Shown: in pieces, positions 53,326 to 62,894 of the stretch
Numbering within the stretch: position 1 is the stretch's first letter
Layout: each line of letters opens with the position of its first letter
DNA from: Rhodovulum sp.
GTDB taxonomy: Bacteria > Pseudomonadota > Alphaproteobacteria > Rhodobacterales > Rhodobacteraceae
Direction of reading: 5' to 3'
DNA length: 64,000 nt
Assembly: GCA_002706605.1 (NCBI GenBank)
Contig: PALT01000024.1
Coordinates: 1-64,000 of the forward strand
Program-made: the position numbers and the translations under genes
Notes under the pieces: model-generated
The model's input: only the letters and a program-made list of their open reading frames with translations
Database searches by the model: none
What the model was told of the DNA's origin: nothing

Positions 53326-55569
53326 CTAAAGGCACCGCGCCGCCGCAATCACCGCCTGCCCAAGGGCCAGACCGCCATCATTGGCCGGCGTTTGTTCATG
53401 GAGCATGACGGTGGTGCCTGCCAAGGCATCGACCAACATCTCCAACAGCACCCTGTTCTGGAAACACCCGCCCGACAGGACCACGGCCTCGGCCCCGCTC
53501 TCGGCCATTGCAGTCCGGGCGACATCCGCAAAACATCGCGCCACCCACTGATGAAACGCGTGGGCCAGATCGGCGACCTTGGCCCCTGCCGCGCGCTCGG
53601 CGCACAGATCACGGATCATCGCGGATGGGTCCAATGCCCCGTCTACCACCGTTGCAACCGGTATCTCGACACGCCCGCCATCGGCCGAACGCGCCAGCGC
53701 CTCCAGACGCATCGCCGCCTCGCCCTCAAAGCTCTGCCCATCCGGACAGATCCCGAGGACCGCCGCGACCGCATCAAACAACCGCCCCATGCTGGACGAC
53801 ATCGGGGCGTTCACACCGCGCTCTGCCGCCATCCGCGCCATGGCCAGCGGTTTATCCCCGAACAACCGGTCCGCCTCCTGCGCCAGACCCGCCTGATCCA
53901 ACCGCACCAGCGCATTGCGCCACGGCTCGCGCGCGGCCATATCCCCGCCGATCAGGGGCGCAGGTTTCAGATACGCAAACCGGTCAAACCCGTGGTAATC
54001 GCCGATCAGAACCTCGCCCCCCCACAGGGTCCCATCCGCGCCCAATCCGGTCCCGTCCAAGATCAGCCCGACCACCTTGCCGCCGTCTAGGGGCCAGCCG
54101 TTCTCTGCCATACAGGCCGCCAGATGCGCATGGTGATGCTGCACCTCTTCCAGCCGCAAACCCTCCCGATCCGCCCGCGCCTTCCCGTGCTTGGTCGCGC
54201 GGTATTCGGGGTGCAGATCGACGGCCACAACCTCGGGCCGGTGATCAAACAGGGCCGCGTAATCCGCATCCGCTTCGACAAAGGCATCCCACGTCAGGGC
54301 CTCATCCAACTCGCCCAGATGATGGCCCAGCAACGCCTGCCCGTTCTTGATCAGACAGATCGCCGATTTCATCTGCCCGCCATAGGCCACCACCTGCGGC
54401 GCGCCCTCAAACCCCGGGGGCAGCGGGATCGTCCCCGGCACCTGCCCCCGCGCACGGCGCAGCACCATCCGCCCCGATGGCGTCAGGGCCTCAACACTGT
54501 CATCCAACCGGCGCGCAATATCGCGGTCGTGCATGACAAACCCGTCGACAATCGGGGCCAGTTTTTCGCGCGCCTCTTGGTTGCCGATCACCTGCGGCTC
54601 GCCCGACAAATTGCCCGAGGTCATCACCAAAGGCCCGCCCACGGCACGGATCAACAGATGGTGCAGCGGCGTATAGGGCAGCATCCACCCCACCATCCCC
54701 TGCCCCGGCGCGATCCCGCTCGGCAGGCGCGCCTCGCCCTCCTCCAGCACCACAATCGGCGCCGCTGGATCGCAAAGCGCCTCGCGGCCCCAGTCGTTCA
54801 TCAACGCATAGCGCTCAATCGTCTCCAGTTCCGCCATGACGGCCAAGGGCTTTGCGGGCCGCTGCTTGCGCGCCCGCAACGTGGCAATCGCCTCGGCGTT
54901 CAACGCGTCACAGACCAGATGAAACCCGCCGATCCCCTTGACGGCCAAGATCTGTCCCGCCCGCAACCGCGCCGCCGCCTCGGCAATCGGATCCCCCTCC
55001 GCCTCGGGCTCAAGCCAGACACGCGGACCACAGTCGGCACAGGCCACGGGCTGGGCATGGAACCGGCGGTCGGCGGGATCCTCATACTCGGCGCGACACG
55101 CCTCACACATGGGAAAACGCGCCATACTGGTCATCGCCCGATCATAGGGCAGCCCCGAAATGATCGAAAACCGCGGCCCGCAATGGGTGCAATTGGCAAA
55201 CGGGTAACCGAACCGGCGATCCCCCGCATCCATCACCTCGCCCAAACAGGCATCACACACCGCCGCATCGGGCGTCACCCGCGTCTCTGCCCCCGCACCG
55301 CCACTGGCGACAATCTCAAACGGCCCCGCGAACGCGCCCTCAACCTCGACAACCTCAACCGCATCCACCCGCGCCAACGGTGGTGCCTCGCCCCTAATCG
55401 CGGCGACAAACGCATCAACCTGCCCGCCCGAGGCCCCGATCAACACCCCCTCGGCGTCATTCCTGACCCAACCGGAAACCCCGAACCGACGCGCAACCCC
55501 CCAAACAAAGGGACGAAAGCCCACGCCCTGCACCTGCCCGCGCACACGGATTTCCACGGCCCCGCTCAT
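53326..55569 (-). CDS. hypF: Carbamoyltransferase HypF
   Basis: This 747-residue maturation enzyme uses carbamoyl phosphate and ATP to carbamoylate HypE. An N-terminal acylphosphatase domain (VRGQVQGVGFRPFVWG) is followed by two zinc-finger motifs (CDACLGEV...CTHCGPR and CEACRAEY...CADCGPR), a YrdC-like domain (about 190-370, KPLAVMAEL, TSGNLSGEP) and a Kae1-like C-terminal domain with HHAHLAACM and LSGGCFQN. It sits between the sensor genes and the structural genes, as in R. capsulatus. Confidence 0.97.
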   Translation of the reverse strand: MSGAVEIRVRGQVQGVGFRPFVWGVARRFGVSGWVRNDAEGVLIGASGGQVDAFVAAIRGEAPPLARVDAVEVVEVEGAFAGPFEIVASGGAGAETRVTPDAAVCDACLGEVMDAGDRRFGYPFANCTHCGPRFSIISGLPYDRAMTSMARFPMCEACRAEYEDPADRRFHAQPVACADCGPRVWLEPEAEGDPIAEAAARLRAGQILAVKGIGGFHLVCDALNAEAIATLRARKQRPAKPLAVMAELETIERYALMNDWGREALCDPAAPIVVLEEGEARLPSGIAPGQGMVGWMLPYTPLHHLLIRAVGGPLVMTSGNLSGEPQVIGNQEAREKLAPIVDGFVMHDRDIARRLDDSVEALTPSGRMVLRRARGQVPGTIPLPPGFEGAPQVVAYGGQMKSAICLIKNGQALLGHHLGELDEALTWDAFVEADADYAALFDHRPEVVAVDLHPEYRATKHGKARADREGLRLEEVQHHHAHLAACMAENGWPLDGGKVVGLILDGTGLGADGTLWGGEVLIGDYHGFDRFAYLKPAPLIGGDMAAREPWRNALVRLDQAGLAQEADRLFGDKPLAMARMAAERGVNAPMSSSMGRLFDAVAAVLGICPDGQSFEGEAAMRLEALARSADGGRVEIPVATVVDGALDPSAMIRDLCAERAAGAKVADLAHAFHQWVARCFADVARTAMAESGAEAVVLSGGCFQNRVLLEMLVDALAGTTVMLHEQTPANDGGLALGQAVIAAARCL

Positions 55570-55663
55570 CCGCGCGCCTCTTCAGCTTGGTCAAAATACT
55601 CCGGGGGGGGCCGCAGGCGGGGGGCAGCGCCCCCCAGCGCGACCAGCCAAACGCACGCCGCCA

Positions 55664-57094
55664 TCAATGCACCGTACAGACCATACAGGGGTCGAAACTG
55701 CGCACGATATGCTGAACCGACAGGGGGGTATCTTCGCCCTTTTGCACCGCCGCGCCGACCAAGGCCGCCTCGACCGGCCCTGCCACGCCACCCGCATCGC
55801 GGGGGCTGAAATTCCATGTGGTGGGCGCCACGATCTGATAGCTACTGATGACGCCGCCCTCGATCCGGATCCAATGCCCCAGCGCCCCGCGCGCTGCCTC
55901 GACCAGACCGACGCCCTCGCCCTCACGGGGCAATTCGACCCGATCCATGAACCGCGCCTCGGGGTGGATGTCGGCCAGCAGGCGCTCCATCTCGATCTGT
56001 GTCAGGGCCAATTCCAACAACCGCCCGCCAACACGTCCGACCACCCCGCCACGCCGCGCGAGGTCGCGGGCCAAGGGATGGCCAACCACAACCTGCCGCG
56101 CCAGCGCGCCGGTCTCAAACACCTGCCCGTTCAGGCGCGGCGCCTTGCACCAGCTATAGGCGTGTTCGCGCATGTCCTCATCGGGCAAGGTCTCGCCCCG
56201 TTCGGGATGGGCACCCTCGCCTAGAACCCATGCGTGGCTGTGATCCTCAACCATCCCCGACAGGTCCAGCGGCGACAATACACCGTTGTCCCATTGACCC
56301 GAGGCAAACACTGGCCCGTCATTGGTGGGATAGGCCCCAAAGGACAGATACCGCCCCTGCCCGCACCCATAGTCCGCCAGCCCCAAATCCCGCGCGACCG
56401 TGGTAAACAGCCCCGCATCGCCGCGATCCCAGTTCAGGAACGCCTCTTCCGAGCTCAGGGCAGCAAATTCCTCAACCCCCGCGCCAAACACCGTGTCCTC
56501 CAAATACCGGCGAAACGCGCGCAGGCTGGCCCCTATACGCACCTTGTCGCGCGCGGTTGGGGCGCGGGTCACGCCGCCCGGCTGAATGGCCAGGGTATGG
56601 GGCCACTTGCCGCCCAGCATCCCGACAATATGCAACAGCTGCGCGCGCGCCTCGGTCGCTTGGCGCAGGGCCGAGCCCTCTAATGCTGTAAACCGGCGCA
56701 CCACCTGATCGTGCCACGCGCGCCCCTGATAACCCAAGCGCGCGAAATCGGGCATGAAGAACAGGTTGAAATGCACCAGATGGTCGGACACGTTTTCCAC
56801 CGCGTGCAACAAGGCCGCCACCCGCGCCCCATCGGGCGGGGGCATCACACCGGCGGCATCGGCCAAGGCACGCGCGGCGGCGGCAGATTGGCTGATCGAG
56901 CAGATCCCGCAGATGCGCGGCGTAATGGTCAGCGCATCGCGCGGCCCCTTGCCCAGCAACATCCGCTCAAACCCGCGAAACAGGGGCGAATTCACATAGG
57001 CCGAGGACACGCGCCCGTCCGCCACATCCAGACGGATTTCCAGATCGCCCTCAACACGGTTAAAGGGCCCGACCAGCAGTTGGGTTTCGCTCAT
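55664..57094 (-). CDS. hupV: Regulatory hydrogenase large subunit HupV
   Basis: This 476-residue H2-sensor large subunit has nickel ligands in RICGICSISQSAA and DPCMVCTVH. The chain ends exactly at this last His, so no cleavable peptide exists and HupD is not needed, a diagnostic of regulatory hydrogenases. Start ATG 57094 overlaps the hupU stop. With HupU it forms a cytosolic sensor that tells HupT when H2 is present. Confidence 0.96.
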   Translation of the reverse strand: MSETQLLVGPFNRVEGDLEIRLDVADGRVSSAYVNSPLFRGFERMLLGKGPRDALTITPRICGICSISQSAAAARALADAAGVMPPPDGARVAALLHAVENVSDHLVHFNLFFMPDFARLGYQGRAWHDQVVRRFTALEGSALRQATEARAQLLHIVGMLGGKWPHTLAIQPGGVTRAPTARDKVRIGASLRAFRRYLEDTVFGAGVEEFAALSSEEAFLNWDRGDAGLFTTVARDLGLADYGCGQGRYLSFGAYPTNDGPVFASGQWDNGVLSPLDLSGMVEDHSHAWVLGEGAHPERGETLPDEDMREHAYSWCKAPRLNGQVFETGALARQVVVGHPLARDLARRGGVVGRVGGRLLELALTQIEMERLLADIHPEARFMDRVELPREGEGVGLVEAARGALGHWIRIEGGVISSYQIVAPTTWNFSPRDAGGVAGPVEAALVGAAVQKGEDTPLSVQHIVRSFDPCMVCTVH

Positions 57095-58083
57095 GACTTG
57101 GGCTTTCGCAAGGTGGGGGGCACCGAGATGCGGTCGGCGGTGGCGTTGACGCCGATCCGGTGGGGCGTTGCCGCCTTGGACAGGCTGGCCAGCGTCATGA
57201 ACCACGCCTTGGGCATATCGGATGGCAGACCCACGGGGATGCCCGCGAATTTCGGCGTTTCGGTGAACCCGTGGCCGGGCTCCTCAAATTCGGGCGCGGT
57301 ACAGTTGATGCAGGGGTATCCGGCGCGGGTGCAACTGCCCTCGCCGTTCCATGTGCGGATGTTGCAATCGCCCACGGCTTGGGTCCCGACACAGCCCAAA
57401 TGCTCCATCATACAGCCCATCTCGGACAGGTTGGTCGCGCTGGCCTTATATTCATAGAACTCGTTTTTCGGACAGGCGTGATGGACCAGATGATCGGCGT
57501 AAAACCGGGGCCGCCCATAGCCGTCCAGTGCCTCTGGCGTCATCTCACCGGCGGCCAGCAACAACAACGTGTCGGTCACCCAATCGGGATGCGTGGGACA
57601 GCCCGCGACGTTGATCACCGGCATTCCACCTGTGGACAGGAATTCTGCGGGCAAGGCCCCACCCCGATGCGCGCCATCATATTGCACGCCAATCGCGTCC
57701 GACGGGTTTTCCCCCGCCGAGGGCACGCCGCCGTAGGTCGCGCAGGTACCCACGGCCACCACATATTTCGCCTTGACCGATAGGGAACGCACCCAATCCA
57801 GCATCGAGCGTCCGGTCCCCGCAAGGATGTGATAGCGCCCGGTCCCGTTCGGCCCGCGCACGATAGAGCCCTCGATGCACAGAATGTCGAGCTCTTGCTC
57901 GCCCGCCTCGATCGCCTCGAGCATCCGGCGCACCGGTGCGCCGGTCATTTCGCTGAGCGACGGGTGCCACAGGAACGACAATCCCGCCCCGTCCAACAGG
58001 TCCATCACATTCGGGTCCTCGGCACAGAGCAGCGACATCGTACACCCGCCACAGCCCGCCGATTGCAGCCATAGAATATTCAT
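57091..58083 (-). CDS. hupU: Regulatory hydrogenase small subunit HupU
   Basis: This 330-residue sensor small subunit begins directly with MNILWLQSAGCGGCTMSLL, so it lacks a Tat signal and stays in the cytosol. Other cluster ligands lie in VAVGTCATYGGVPS, NVAGCPTHPDW and YPCINCTAPEF. No C-terminal membrane anchor is present. It overlaps hupT and hupV by ATGA-type junctions. Confidence 0.96.
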   Translation of the reverse strand: MNILWLQSAGCGGCTMSLLCAEDPNVMDLLDGAGLSFLWHPSLSEMTGAPVRRMLEAIEAGEQELDILCIEGSIVRGPNGTGRYHILAGTGRSMLDWVRSLSVKAKYVVAVGTCATYGGVPSAGENPSDAIGVQYDGAHRGGALPAEFLSTGGMPVINVAGCPTHPDWVTDTLLLLAAGEMTPEALDGYGRPRFYADHLVHHACPKNEFYEYKASATNLSEMGCMMEHLGCVGTQAVGDCNIRTWNGEGSCTRAGYPCINCTAPEFEEPGHGFTETPKFAGIPVGLPSDMPKAWFMTLASLSKAATPHRIGVNATADRISVPPTLRKPKS

Positions 58084-59438
58084 CGCACAGCTCCCGCAGC
58101 GGAGGTATCAGGCCCCGTATTCGGCAAGACCATCCGGAAACAGGCCCCGCCCAAACGGCCCCCCTCGCCCAGTGACAGTGTGCCGCCGTGCTCTTCAACG
58201 ATTTTGTACGAAATGGACAATCCCAAACCGGTCCCCTTGCCGACGTCTTTGGTGGTGAAAAACGGGTCAAAGATAGTCGTCGCGATTTCGGGCGGAACAC
58301 CGGGCCCGTTGTCGCAGACCGTCACAATCGCCTGATCACCCGCTGTTTCAAAGGTGATATCGACCGCCGGACTGTCCTGCCCCTGCATCGCGTCGACCGC
58401 GTTTTGAACAAGGTTCATGATCACCTGTTGAATATGGCCCGGACGGCCGAACACCATGCATTCCGCATCCCCATGATAGGACAGATCGAATTCTGATTTC
58501 TCCCCCCGCGCGACCCAGTTCGTCGCGATCTGGGCCACCTTGGCAATGTCAAAGCGCGACATCTCGCCCGCGCCCTCGGCGGAGAGACGGCGCAGGTCCT
58601 CAACGATATCACGCACGCGTTCCGCCCCGTCGCGCGCGCCCTCAATCGCAAGACGCATGTTTTTCAATTCGCGGTCCAGTTTCAACGACTTACGCAGTTC
58701 AATCAGGTCCTGTCGCGAGGCCCCTTTTTGCACCTTGTCGAAATAGGTCTCAAACCGCGAGGCGTATTTTTCCATCGCATGGGCGTTGGCGTAGACAAAG
58801 CTGATCGGGTTGTTCAACTCATGCGCCACACCGGCCAACAGACGCCCGAGCGAGGCCAGTTTCTCGTTGCGAACCAGATGGATTTGCGTGGCCTTGAGGG
58901 CGTCGTGGCTTTGGGCCAGTTCGGAATAGGCGCGGCGCAATTCCCCCATGGGCCGACCGGTCAGAACCGCGCCCGTTGGTTTGCGCCGCCGGTCCAGACG
59001 GGGCGAGACGCGGATTTCCACCGCCTCGGGGCCGTTTGGCGTGGTTAACTCGGCCTCAACCGTGACCTCATGACGTTCCTGGATGGCGCGACCAAGGGCC
59101 TGCATCAGGCGCTCTTGCTCGGCCCCCTCGAAAAAGGCCGATATCGGACAGCCGGTCAGATGCGCGATATCCAGTTCCAGCGCACGGCACAGCGAGGTGC
59201 TTGCATCCGCGATCGACCCGTCCTTGTCCACGACCACCAGAAAATCGCTGATCGAGCCCATGATCGACGCAGTAAAGGTGCGCAGCGCCTGCAATTCGAT
59301 ATTCTGCGCCTCAAGCCGTTCCTGATAATCCACCAGTTCGGCATAGGTCTTGTCCACGGCCTGTAGAACGTCGCCCCAAACGGTGTCGTCCATATCGCCG
59401 GTCATGCCGGTAAAGGGATTGTCGAATTTGGGCTGCAT
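58080..59438 (-). CDS. hupT: Hydrogenase sensor histidine kinase HupT
   Basis: This 452-residue soluble kinase has an N-terminal coiled coil (about 25-50), a PAS domain (about 60-170), a second coiled stretch, the phospho-His box GVAHELNNPISFVYANAH and the ATPase motifs NLVQNAVDAM, DNGPGVP, FTTKDVGKGTGLGLS. Start ATG 59438 (MQPKFDNPFTG) follows AGAGGA; the longer frame runs into the leader hairpin. It phosphorylates HupR without H2, which in this system lowers hup expression; HupUV relieves this. Confidence 0.95.
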   Translation of the reverse strand: MQPKFDNPFTGMTGDMDDTVWGDVLQAVDKTYAELVDYQERLEAQNIELQALRTFTASIMGSISDFLVVVDKDGSIADASTSLCRALELDIAHLTGCPISAFFEGAEQERLMQALGRAIQERHEVTVEAELTTPNGPEAVEIRVSPRLDRRRKPTGAVLTGRPMGELRRAYSELAQSHDALKATQIHLVRNEKLASLGRLLAGVAHELNNPISFVYANAHAMEKYASRFETYFDKVQKGASRQDLIELRKSLKLDRELKNMRLAIEGARDGAERVRDIVEDLRRLSAEGAGEMSRFDIAKVAQIATNWVARGEKSEFDLSYHGDAECMVFGRPGHIQQVIMNLVQNAVDAMQGQDSPAVDITFETAGDQAIVTVCDNGPGVPPEIATTIFDPFFTTKDVGKGTGLGLSISYKIVEEHGGTLSLGEGGRLGGACFRMVLPNTGPDTSAAGAVR

Positions 59439-59448
59439 GGCGGTCCTC

Positions 59449-59484
59449 TTTCGGGGATGATAGCGGGCAATCCCGCCCCCGAAA
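59449..59484 (-). promoter_or_regulatory. Leader hairpin before hupT
   Basis: TTTCGGGG (59449-59456) pairs with CCCCGAAA (59477-59484), enclosing a second perfect stem GCGGG/CCCGC (59463-59467, 59472-59476). It fills the gap between pxpB and hupT, and its proximal arm abuts the hupT ribosome-binding site. It could be a partial terminator for pxpB or control hupT translation. Confidence 0.5.
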
Positions 59485-59493
59485 AGGGGCCGC

Positions 59494-60222
59494 TTAGGGG
59501 GCGGACAAAAGGCGCGGCTTGGGCGCGAATTTGGTGCGCGCCATCTGGCGGCCATCGGCGGCACTGACCGCATAGAACCGCACCCGATCGCCCGCCCGCA
59601 TCAGGATCGGGTCATCGCGGGTCTGATCCAGCAGACAAACCGGCGTCTGCCCGATATAGCGCCACCCCGACGGCCCCGCCGCCGATGTGACCGCCGCCTG
59701 ACGCCCGCCGATGCCGACCGCGCCCGCATCAACCCGCGGACGGGGCACCGCCAAACGCGGTGTGTGCAGAACCTCGGGCAGACCGCCGAGATAGGCAAAA
59801 CCAGGCGCGCCGCCCGCCATGTAAACGCTGTAGGTCGCGCTGGCATGCAGGGAGATCAGCGCGTCACGCGACATGCGTTTGGCATGCGCCAGCGCGTCCA
59901 GATCGACACCGACATCGCCCCCATAGACCACCGGAATATCCCACATCCGCCCGATCAACGCCTGATCCGGCAGGTCGGCAAACCGGTCCTCCAGCCCCGC
60001 GCGCACATGGGCAAAAGGCACGGTTTTCGGATCATAGATCACCAAGAGCGCATCACAGGTCGGCACGGTTTCGACAACACCGTCCAGGGGCTCCTCGCGC
60101 AGGCTCTGGGCAAGGGCAATGATCTTGTCCTCCGCAGGCGCAGGACCGTTCGCGGCCACCCGCAGCGACAGGGCGCGGTCCCCACAGGGATGGACGAGCA
60201 AAGCAGCTTGGGTCACGGTCAC
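59494..60222 (-). CDS. pxpB: 5-oxoprolinase subunit PxpB-like (KipI family), orphan
   Basis: This 242-residue protein is of the PxpB/KipI/allophanate-hydrolase subunit 1 family. The N-terminal GDRALSLRV, then IPVVYGG..GVDLDALA and the long GGAPGFAYLGGLPEVLHTPRLAVPRPRVDAGAVGIGG block (in parts) are characteristic. It has a GTG start. In most genomes pxpB is next to pxpC and pxpA, which together cleave 5-oxoproline. Here neither partner is in sight. It lies downstream of hpaR and upstream of hupT on the same strand. It may be a displaced subunit or have another carboxyl-group role. Confidence 0.85.
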   Translation of the reverse strand: MTVTQAALLVHPCGDRALSLRVAANGPAPAEDKIIALAQSLREEPLDGVVETVPTCDALLVIYDPKTVPFAHVRAGLEDRFADLPDQALIGRMWDIPVVYGGDVGVDLDALAHAKRMSRDALISLHASATYSVYMAGGAPGFAYLGGLPEVLHTPRLAVPRPRVDAGAVGIGGRQAAVTSAAGPSGWRYIGQTPVCLLDQTRDDPILMRAGDRVRFYAVSAADGRQMARTKFAPKPRLLSAP

Positions 60223-60378
60223 CTCGGTCTGGATTAGGACCTTAGTATTACGACCCTGATCCCACCGCGCAAGCCGCCGAGGGCGAACCTATCCTATTGA
60301 GATCAACCGCAAACATTTGCGCATCCGATTTCGCACCGAACCGTGCATCCGTATATGTCGCGCCACCCGCGCGGGGCC

Positions 60379-60837
60379 TCAGCCGTCCAGCGCGGCCAGC
60401 AGCGCCTCTAGCTGATCCAGCAGGGCCTCGATGTTGTCCACGCCGATCTTGGCCTCGATATCCGCGTAAATCTGCGCGCTTTCGGGGGCGATTTTGTGGA
60501 TAAAGGCGCGCCCCTCATCGGTCAGATGAACCAATGTCCGCCGCCCGTCCTTTTCGTCGCGAACGCCTTGAATAAACCCGCGTTTTTCCAGCGTCCGCAT
60601 GATGCGCGTCAGGGACGGCGCAAGGATCGAGGCCTGTTCGGCAAGGTAGCTTGCATCGACCTGATCCACCTCTTCCAGAACACGGATCACGCGCCATTGC
60701 TGTTCAGTGATGTCATGCGCAGCCAAGAGCGGGCGAAAGTTTTCCATCACCGCCTCACGCGCGCGCAACAGCAAAATCGGCAGCGTGCGCCGCGTCTGCG
60801 CAAGGCCAAAACCGTCCTGTGCCTTGGGGCGTGTCAT
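60379..60837 (-). CDS. hpaR: Homoprotocatechuate-degradation regulator HpaR (MarR family)
   Basis: This 152-residue MarR-type repressor starts at ATG 60837 behind AGGAG (a longer frame to 60942 covers the promoter). The winged helix spans about 40-110 (ITEQQWRVIRVLEEV, ASILAPSLTRIMRTLEKRGFI, DEKDGRRTLVHLT). It is divergent from hpaF and probably represses the hpa genes until an aromatic intermediate binds. Strong palindromes in the 98-base gap are candidate sites. Confidence 0.9.
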   Translation of the reverse strand: MTRPKAQDGFGLAQTRRTLPILLLRAREAVMENFRPLLAAHDITEQQWRVIRVLEEVDQVDASYLAEQASILAPSLTRIMRTLEKRGFIQGVRDEKDGRRTLVHLTDEGRAFIHKIAPESAQIYADIEAKIGVDNIEALLDQLEALLAALDG

Positions 60838-60883
60838 GGGGCTCTCCTCTTGTCTCTTTTCCCATGGCGGCAAAACGGGCCTG

Positions 60884-60914
60884 TTGACAAGGCAAATTAA
60901 GCTTAACATGTTAA
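60884..60914. promoter_or_regulatory. hpa promoter with overlapping operator palindromes
   Basis: On the plus strand, TTGACA (60884-60889) and CATGTT (60907-60912) are 17 bases apart and fit a sigma70 promoter for hpaF. Two perfect palindromes overlap its spacer and -10 element: TTAAGCTTAA (60897-60906) and TTAACATGTTAA (60903-60914). MarR-type HpaR binding here would block RNA polymerase. Confidence 0.7.
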
Positions 60915-60935
60915 TGAAACACGGAGGAGGGATTC

Positions 60936-61325
60936 GTGCCACATCTCGCGATTGAATATTCGGCAGGCCTGACGGCGCGTGCCGACATGAAGAGCACCTG
61001 TGAGGCGCTTTATGACGCCATGCTGCGCGCGGGGATTTTCCCCAAGGCCGGCATTCGGATCCGCGCCTATCAGGCCGATGTCGCGATTGTGGGCGACGCC
61101 CTGCCCCAGAACGATTTCATGGCCATGACCCTGTCGGTCGGCGCAGGCCGCAGCACCGAGGACCTGCGCGCGGCGGGCGATCTGATCTTTGCCGCCGCGC
61201 AAGACGCCCTGAGCGGGCCACTGGCCACCACCCATTTCGCACTCTCGCTGGAGATCAGGGTGATCAACCCCGACCTCAGCTGGAAAGACACCCCCATTCA
61301 CACCCGCCTGTCGGGCCAGACGTGA
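60936..61325 (+). CDS. hpaF: 5-carboxymethyl-2-hydroxymuconate delta-isomerase
   Basis: This 129-residue tautomerase-superfamily enzyme isomerises 5-carboxymethyl-2-hydroxymuconate in the homoprotocatechuate meta-cleavage route. It has a GTG start with an excellent ribosome-binding site (GGAGGAGG). MPHLAIEYS exposes Pro1, the catalytic base, after Met removal. Arg residues in GIRIRAYQ suit the dicarboxylate substrate. It is first gene of the plus-strand hpa operon. Confidence 0.92.
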   Translation: MPHLAIEYSAGLTARADMKSTCEALYDAMLRAGIFPKAGIRIRAYQADVAIVGDALPQNDFMAMTLSVGAGRSTEDLRAAGDLIFAAAQDALSGPLATTHFALSLEIRVINPDLSWKDTPIHTRLSGQT

Positions 61326-61335
61326 AGGAAAACGC

Positions 61336-62847
61336 ATGAGCGCGCTTGAGGACAACCTGAGCAAGGCCACCGCCTATATGGCCAAATTCGCCGAGACCGG
61401 CGTGATGAACCACATCAACGGGGCCAGCGTGCCCGCCGCCTCGGGCAAGATGTTCGAGACCATCTCGCCCGTGGATGGCAAGGTTCTGGCCCATGTGGCC
61501 AAGGGCGACGAGAGCGACATCAACGCCGCCGTCGCCGCCGCCAAAGAGGCGTTCAAAACCTGGTCGAAAACGCCGGGCAAGGAACGCCGCGCCATCCTGA
61601 TCAAGGTCGCCGAGTTGATTGAGGCCCGCGCCGAGGAAATCGCGTTCACCGAATGCATGGACACGGGTCAGGCCCTGCGGTTCATGTCCAAGGCCGCGAT
61701 CCGTGGCGCCGCCAACTTCCGCTTTTTCGCGGATCAGGCCCCCACGGCCGAGGACGGTCAGGCCCTGCGCAACCCGACACAGATGAACGTCACCTCGCGC
61801 CGCCCGATCGGCCCTGTGGGCGTCATCACCCCGTGGAACACGCCGTTCATGCTGTCGACGTGGAAAATCGCGCCCGCGCTGGCCGCCGGTTGTACGGTCG
61901 TGCACAAACCCGCGGAATTTAGCCCCATGACCGCGAAACTGTTGGTTGAGATCGCCGAAGAGGCCGGTCTGCCCGAGGGGGTTCTGAACCTTGTGAACGG
62001 CTTTGGTGAGGACGCAGGCCGTGCCCTGACCGAACATCCCGACATCAAAGCGATTGCCTTTGTCGGTGAGAGCCGCACAGGGTCAATGATCATGCGCCAA
62101 GGGGCCGAGACCCTGAAGCGGTTCCATTTTGAACTGGGCGGCAAGAACCCCGTCATCGTGTTTGACGACGCGGATATGGAACGCGCGGTCGATGCGGCGG
62201 CGTTCATGATCTATTCGCTGAACGGCGAGCGCTGCACGTCGTCCTCGCGCCTGTTGGTGCAGGAAAACATCTATGACGCGTTCACCGCCAAGGTGGCCGA
62301 GGTCGCCAACCGCATCAAGGTGGGCCACCCGCTTGATCCTGAAACCGTTGTCGGGCCGCTGATCCATCCCGAGCACGAGGCCAAGGTCCTGTCCTATTTC
62401 GACAAGGCCCGCGCAAGCGGCGCAACCATCGCCGCCGGTGGGGAAAAGATCGGGGATGCGGGATGCTATGTCCGCCCCACCCTGTTCACCAATGCCACCA
62501 ATGACATGGACATCGCCCAAGAGGAAATCTTTGGCCCCGTCCTGACCGCGATCCCGTTCAAGGATGACGCGGACGCCCTGCGCATTGCGAACGACGTTCA
62601 ATACGGTCTGGCCGCCTATCTGTGGACCAACGACCTGAACCGCGCGATGTACATGACCGACAACCTTGAGGCCGGTATGATGTGGGTGAATTCGGAAAAC
62701 ATCCGCCATTTGCCCAGCCCCTTTGGCGGGGTCAAGGCATCGGGCATCGGGCGGGACGGCGGCGACTGGTCCTTCGATTTCTACATGGAAACCGTCAACG
62801 TCAGCTTTCCGCGCCAATACCACAAGGTTCCGAAACTGGGCGGCTAA
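61336..62847 (+). CDS. hpaE: 5-carboxymethyl-2-hydroxymuconate semialdehyde dehydrogenase
   Basis: This 503-residue NAD-dependent aldehyde dehydrogenase oxidises the ring-cleavage semialdehyde to the diacid. It has VGVITPWNTPFMLSTWKIAP, the catalytic Glu in FELGGKNP, Cys in NGERCTSSSRL, and the C-terminal MMWVNSENIRHLPSPFGGVK region typical of HpaE. It starts 10 bases after hpaF with AAGGA upstream. Confidence 0.94.
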   Translation: MSALEDNLSKATAYMAKFAETGVMNHINGASVPAASGKMFETISPVDGKVLAHVAKGDESDINAAVAAAKEAFKTWSKTPGKERRAILIKVAELIEARAEEIAFTECMDTGQALRFMSKAAIRGAANFRFFADQAPTAEDGQALRNPTQMNVTSRRPIGPVGVITPWNTPFMLSTWKIAPALAAGCTVVHKPAEFSPMTAKLLVEIAEEAGLPEGVLNLVNGFGEDAGRALTEHPDIKAIAFVGESRTGSMIMRQGAETLKRFHFELGGKNPVIVFDDADMERAVDAAAFMIYSLNGERCTSSSRLLVQENIYDAFTAKVAEVANRIKVGHPLDPETVVGPLIHPEHEAKVLSYFDKARASGATIAAGGEKIGDAGCYVRPTLFTNATNDMDIAQEEIFGPVLTAIPFKDDADALRIANDVQYGLAAYLWTNDLNRAMYMTDNLEAGMMWVNSENIRHLPSPFGGVKASGIGRDGGDWSFDFYMETVNVSFPRQYHKVPKLGG

Positions 62848-62894
62848 GCGCCCCGTTTCCCACCGACAAGACAGACAAAGAGAGAGACAGAGAC

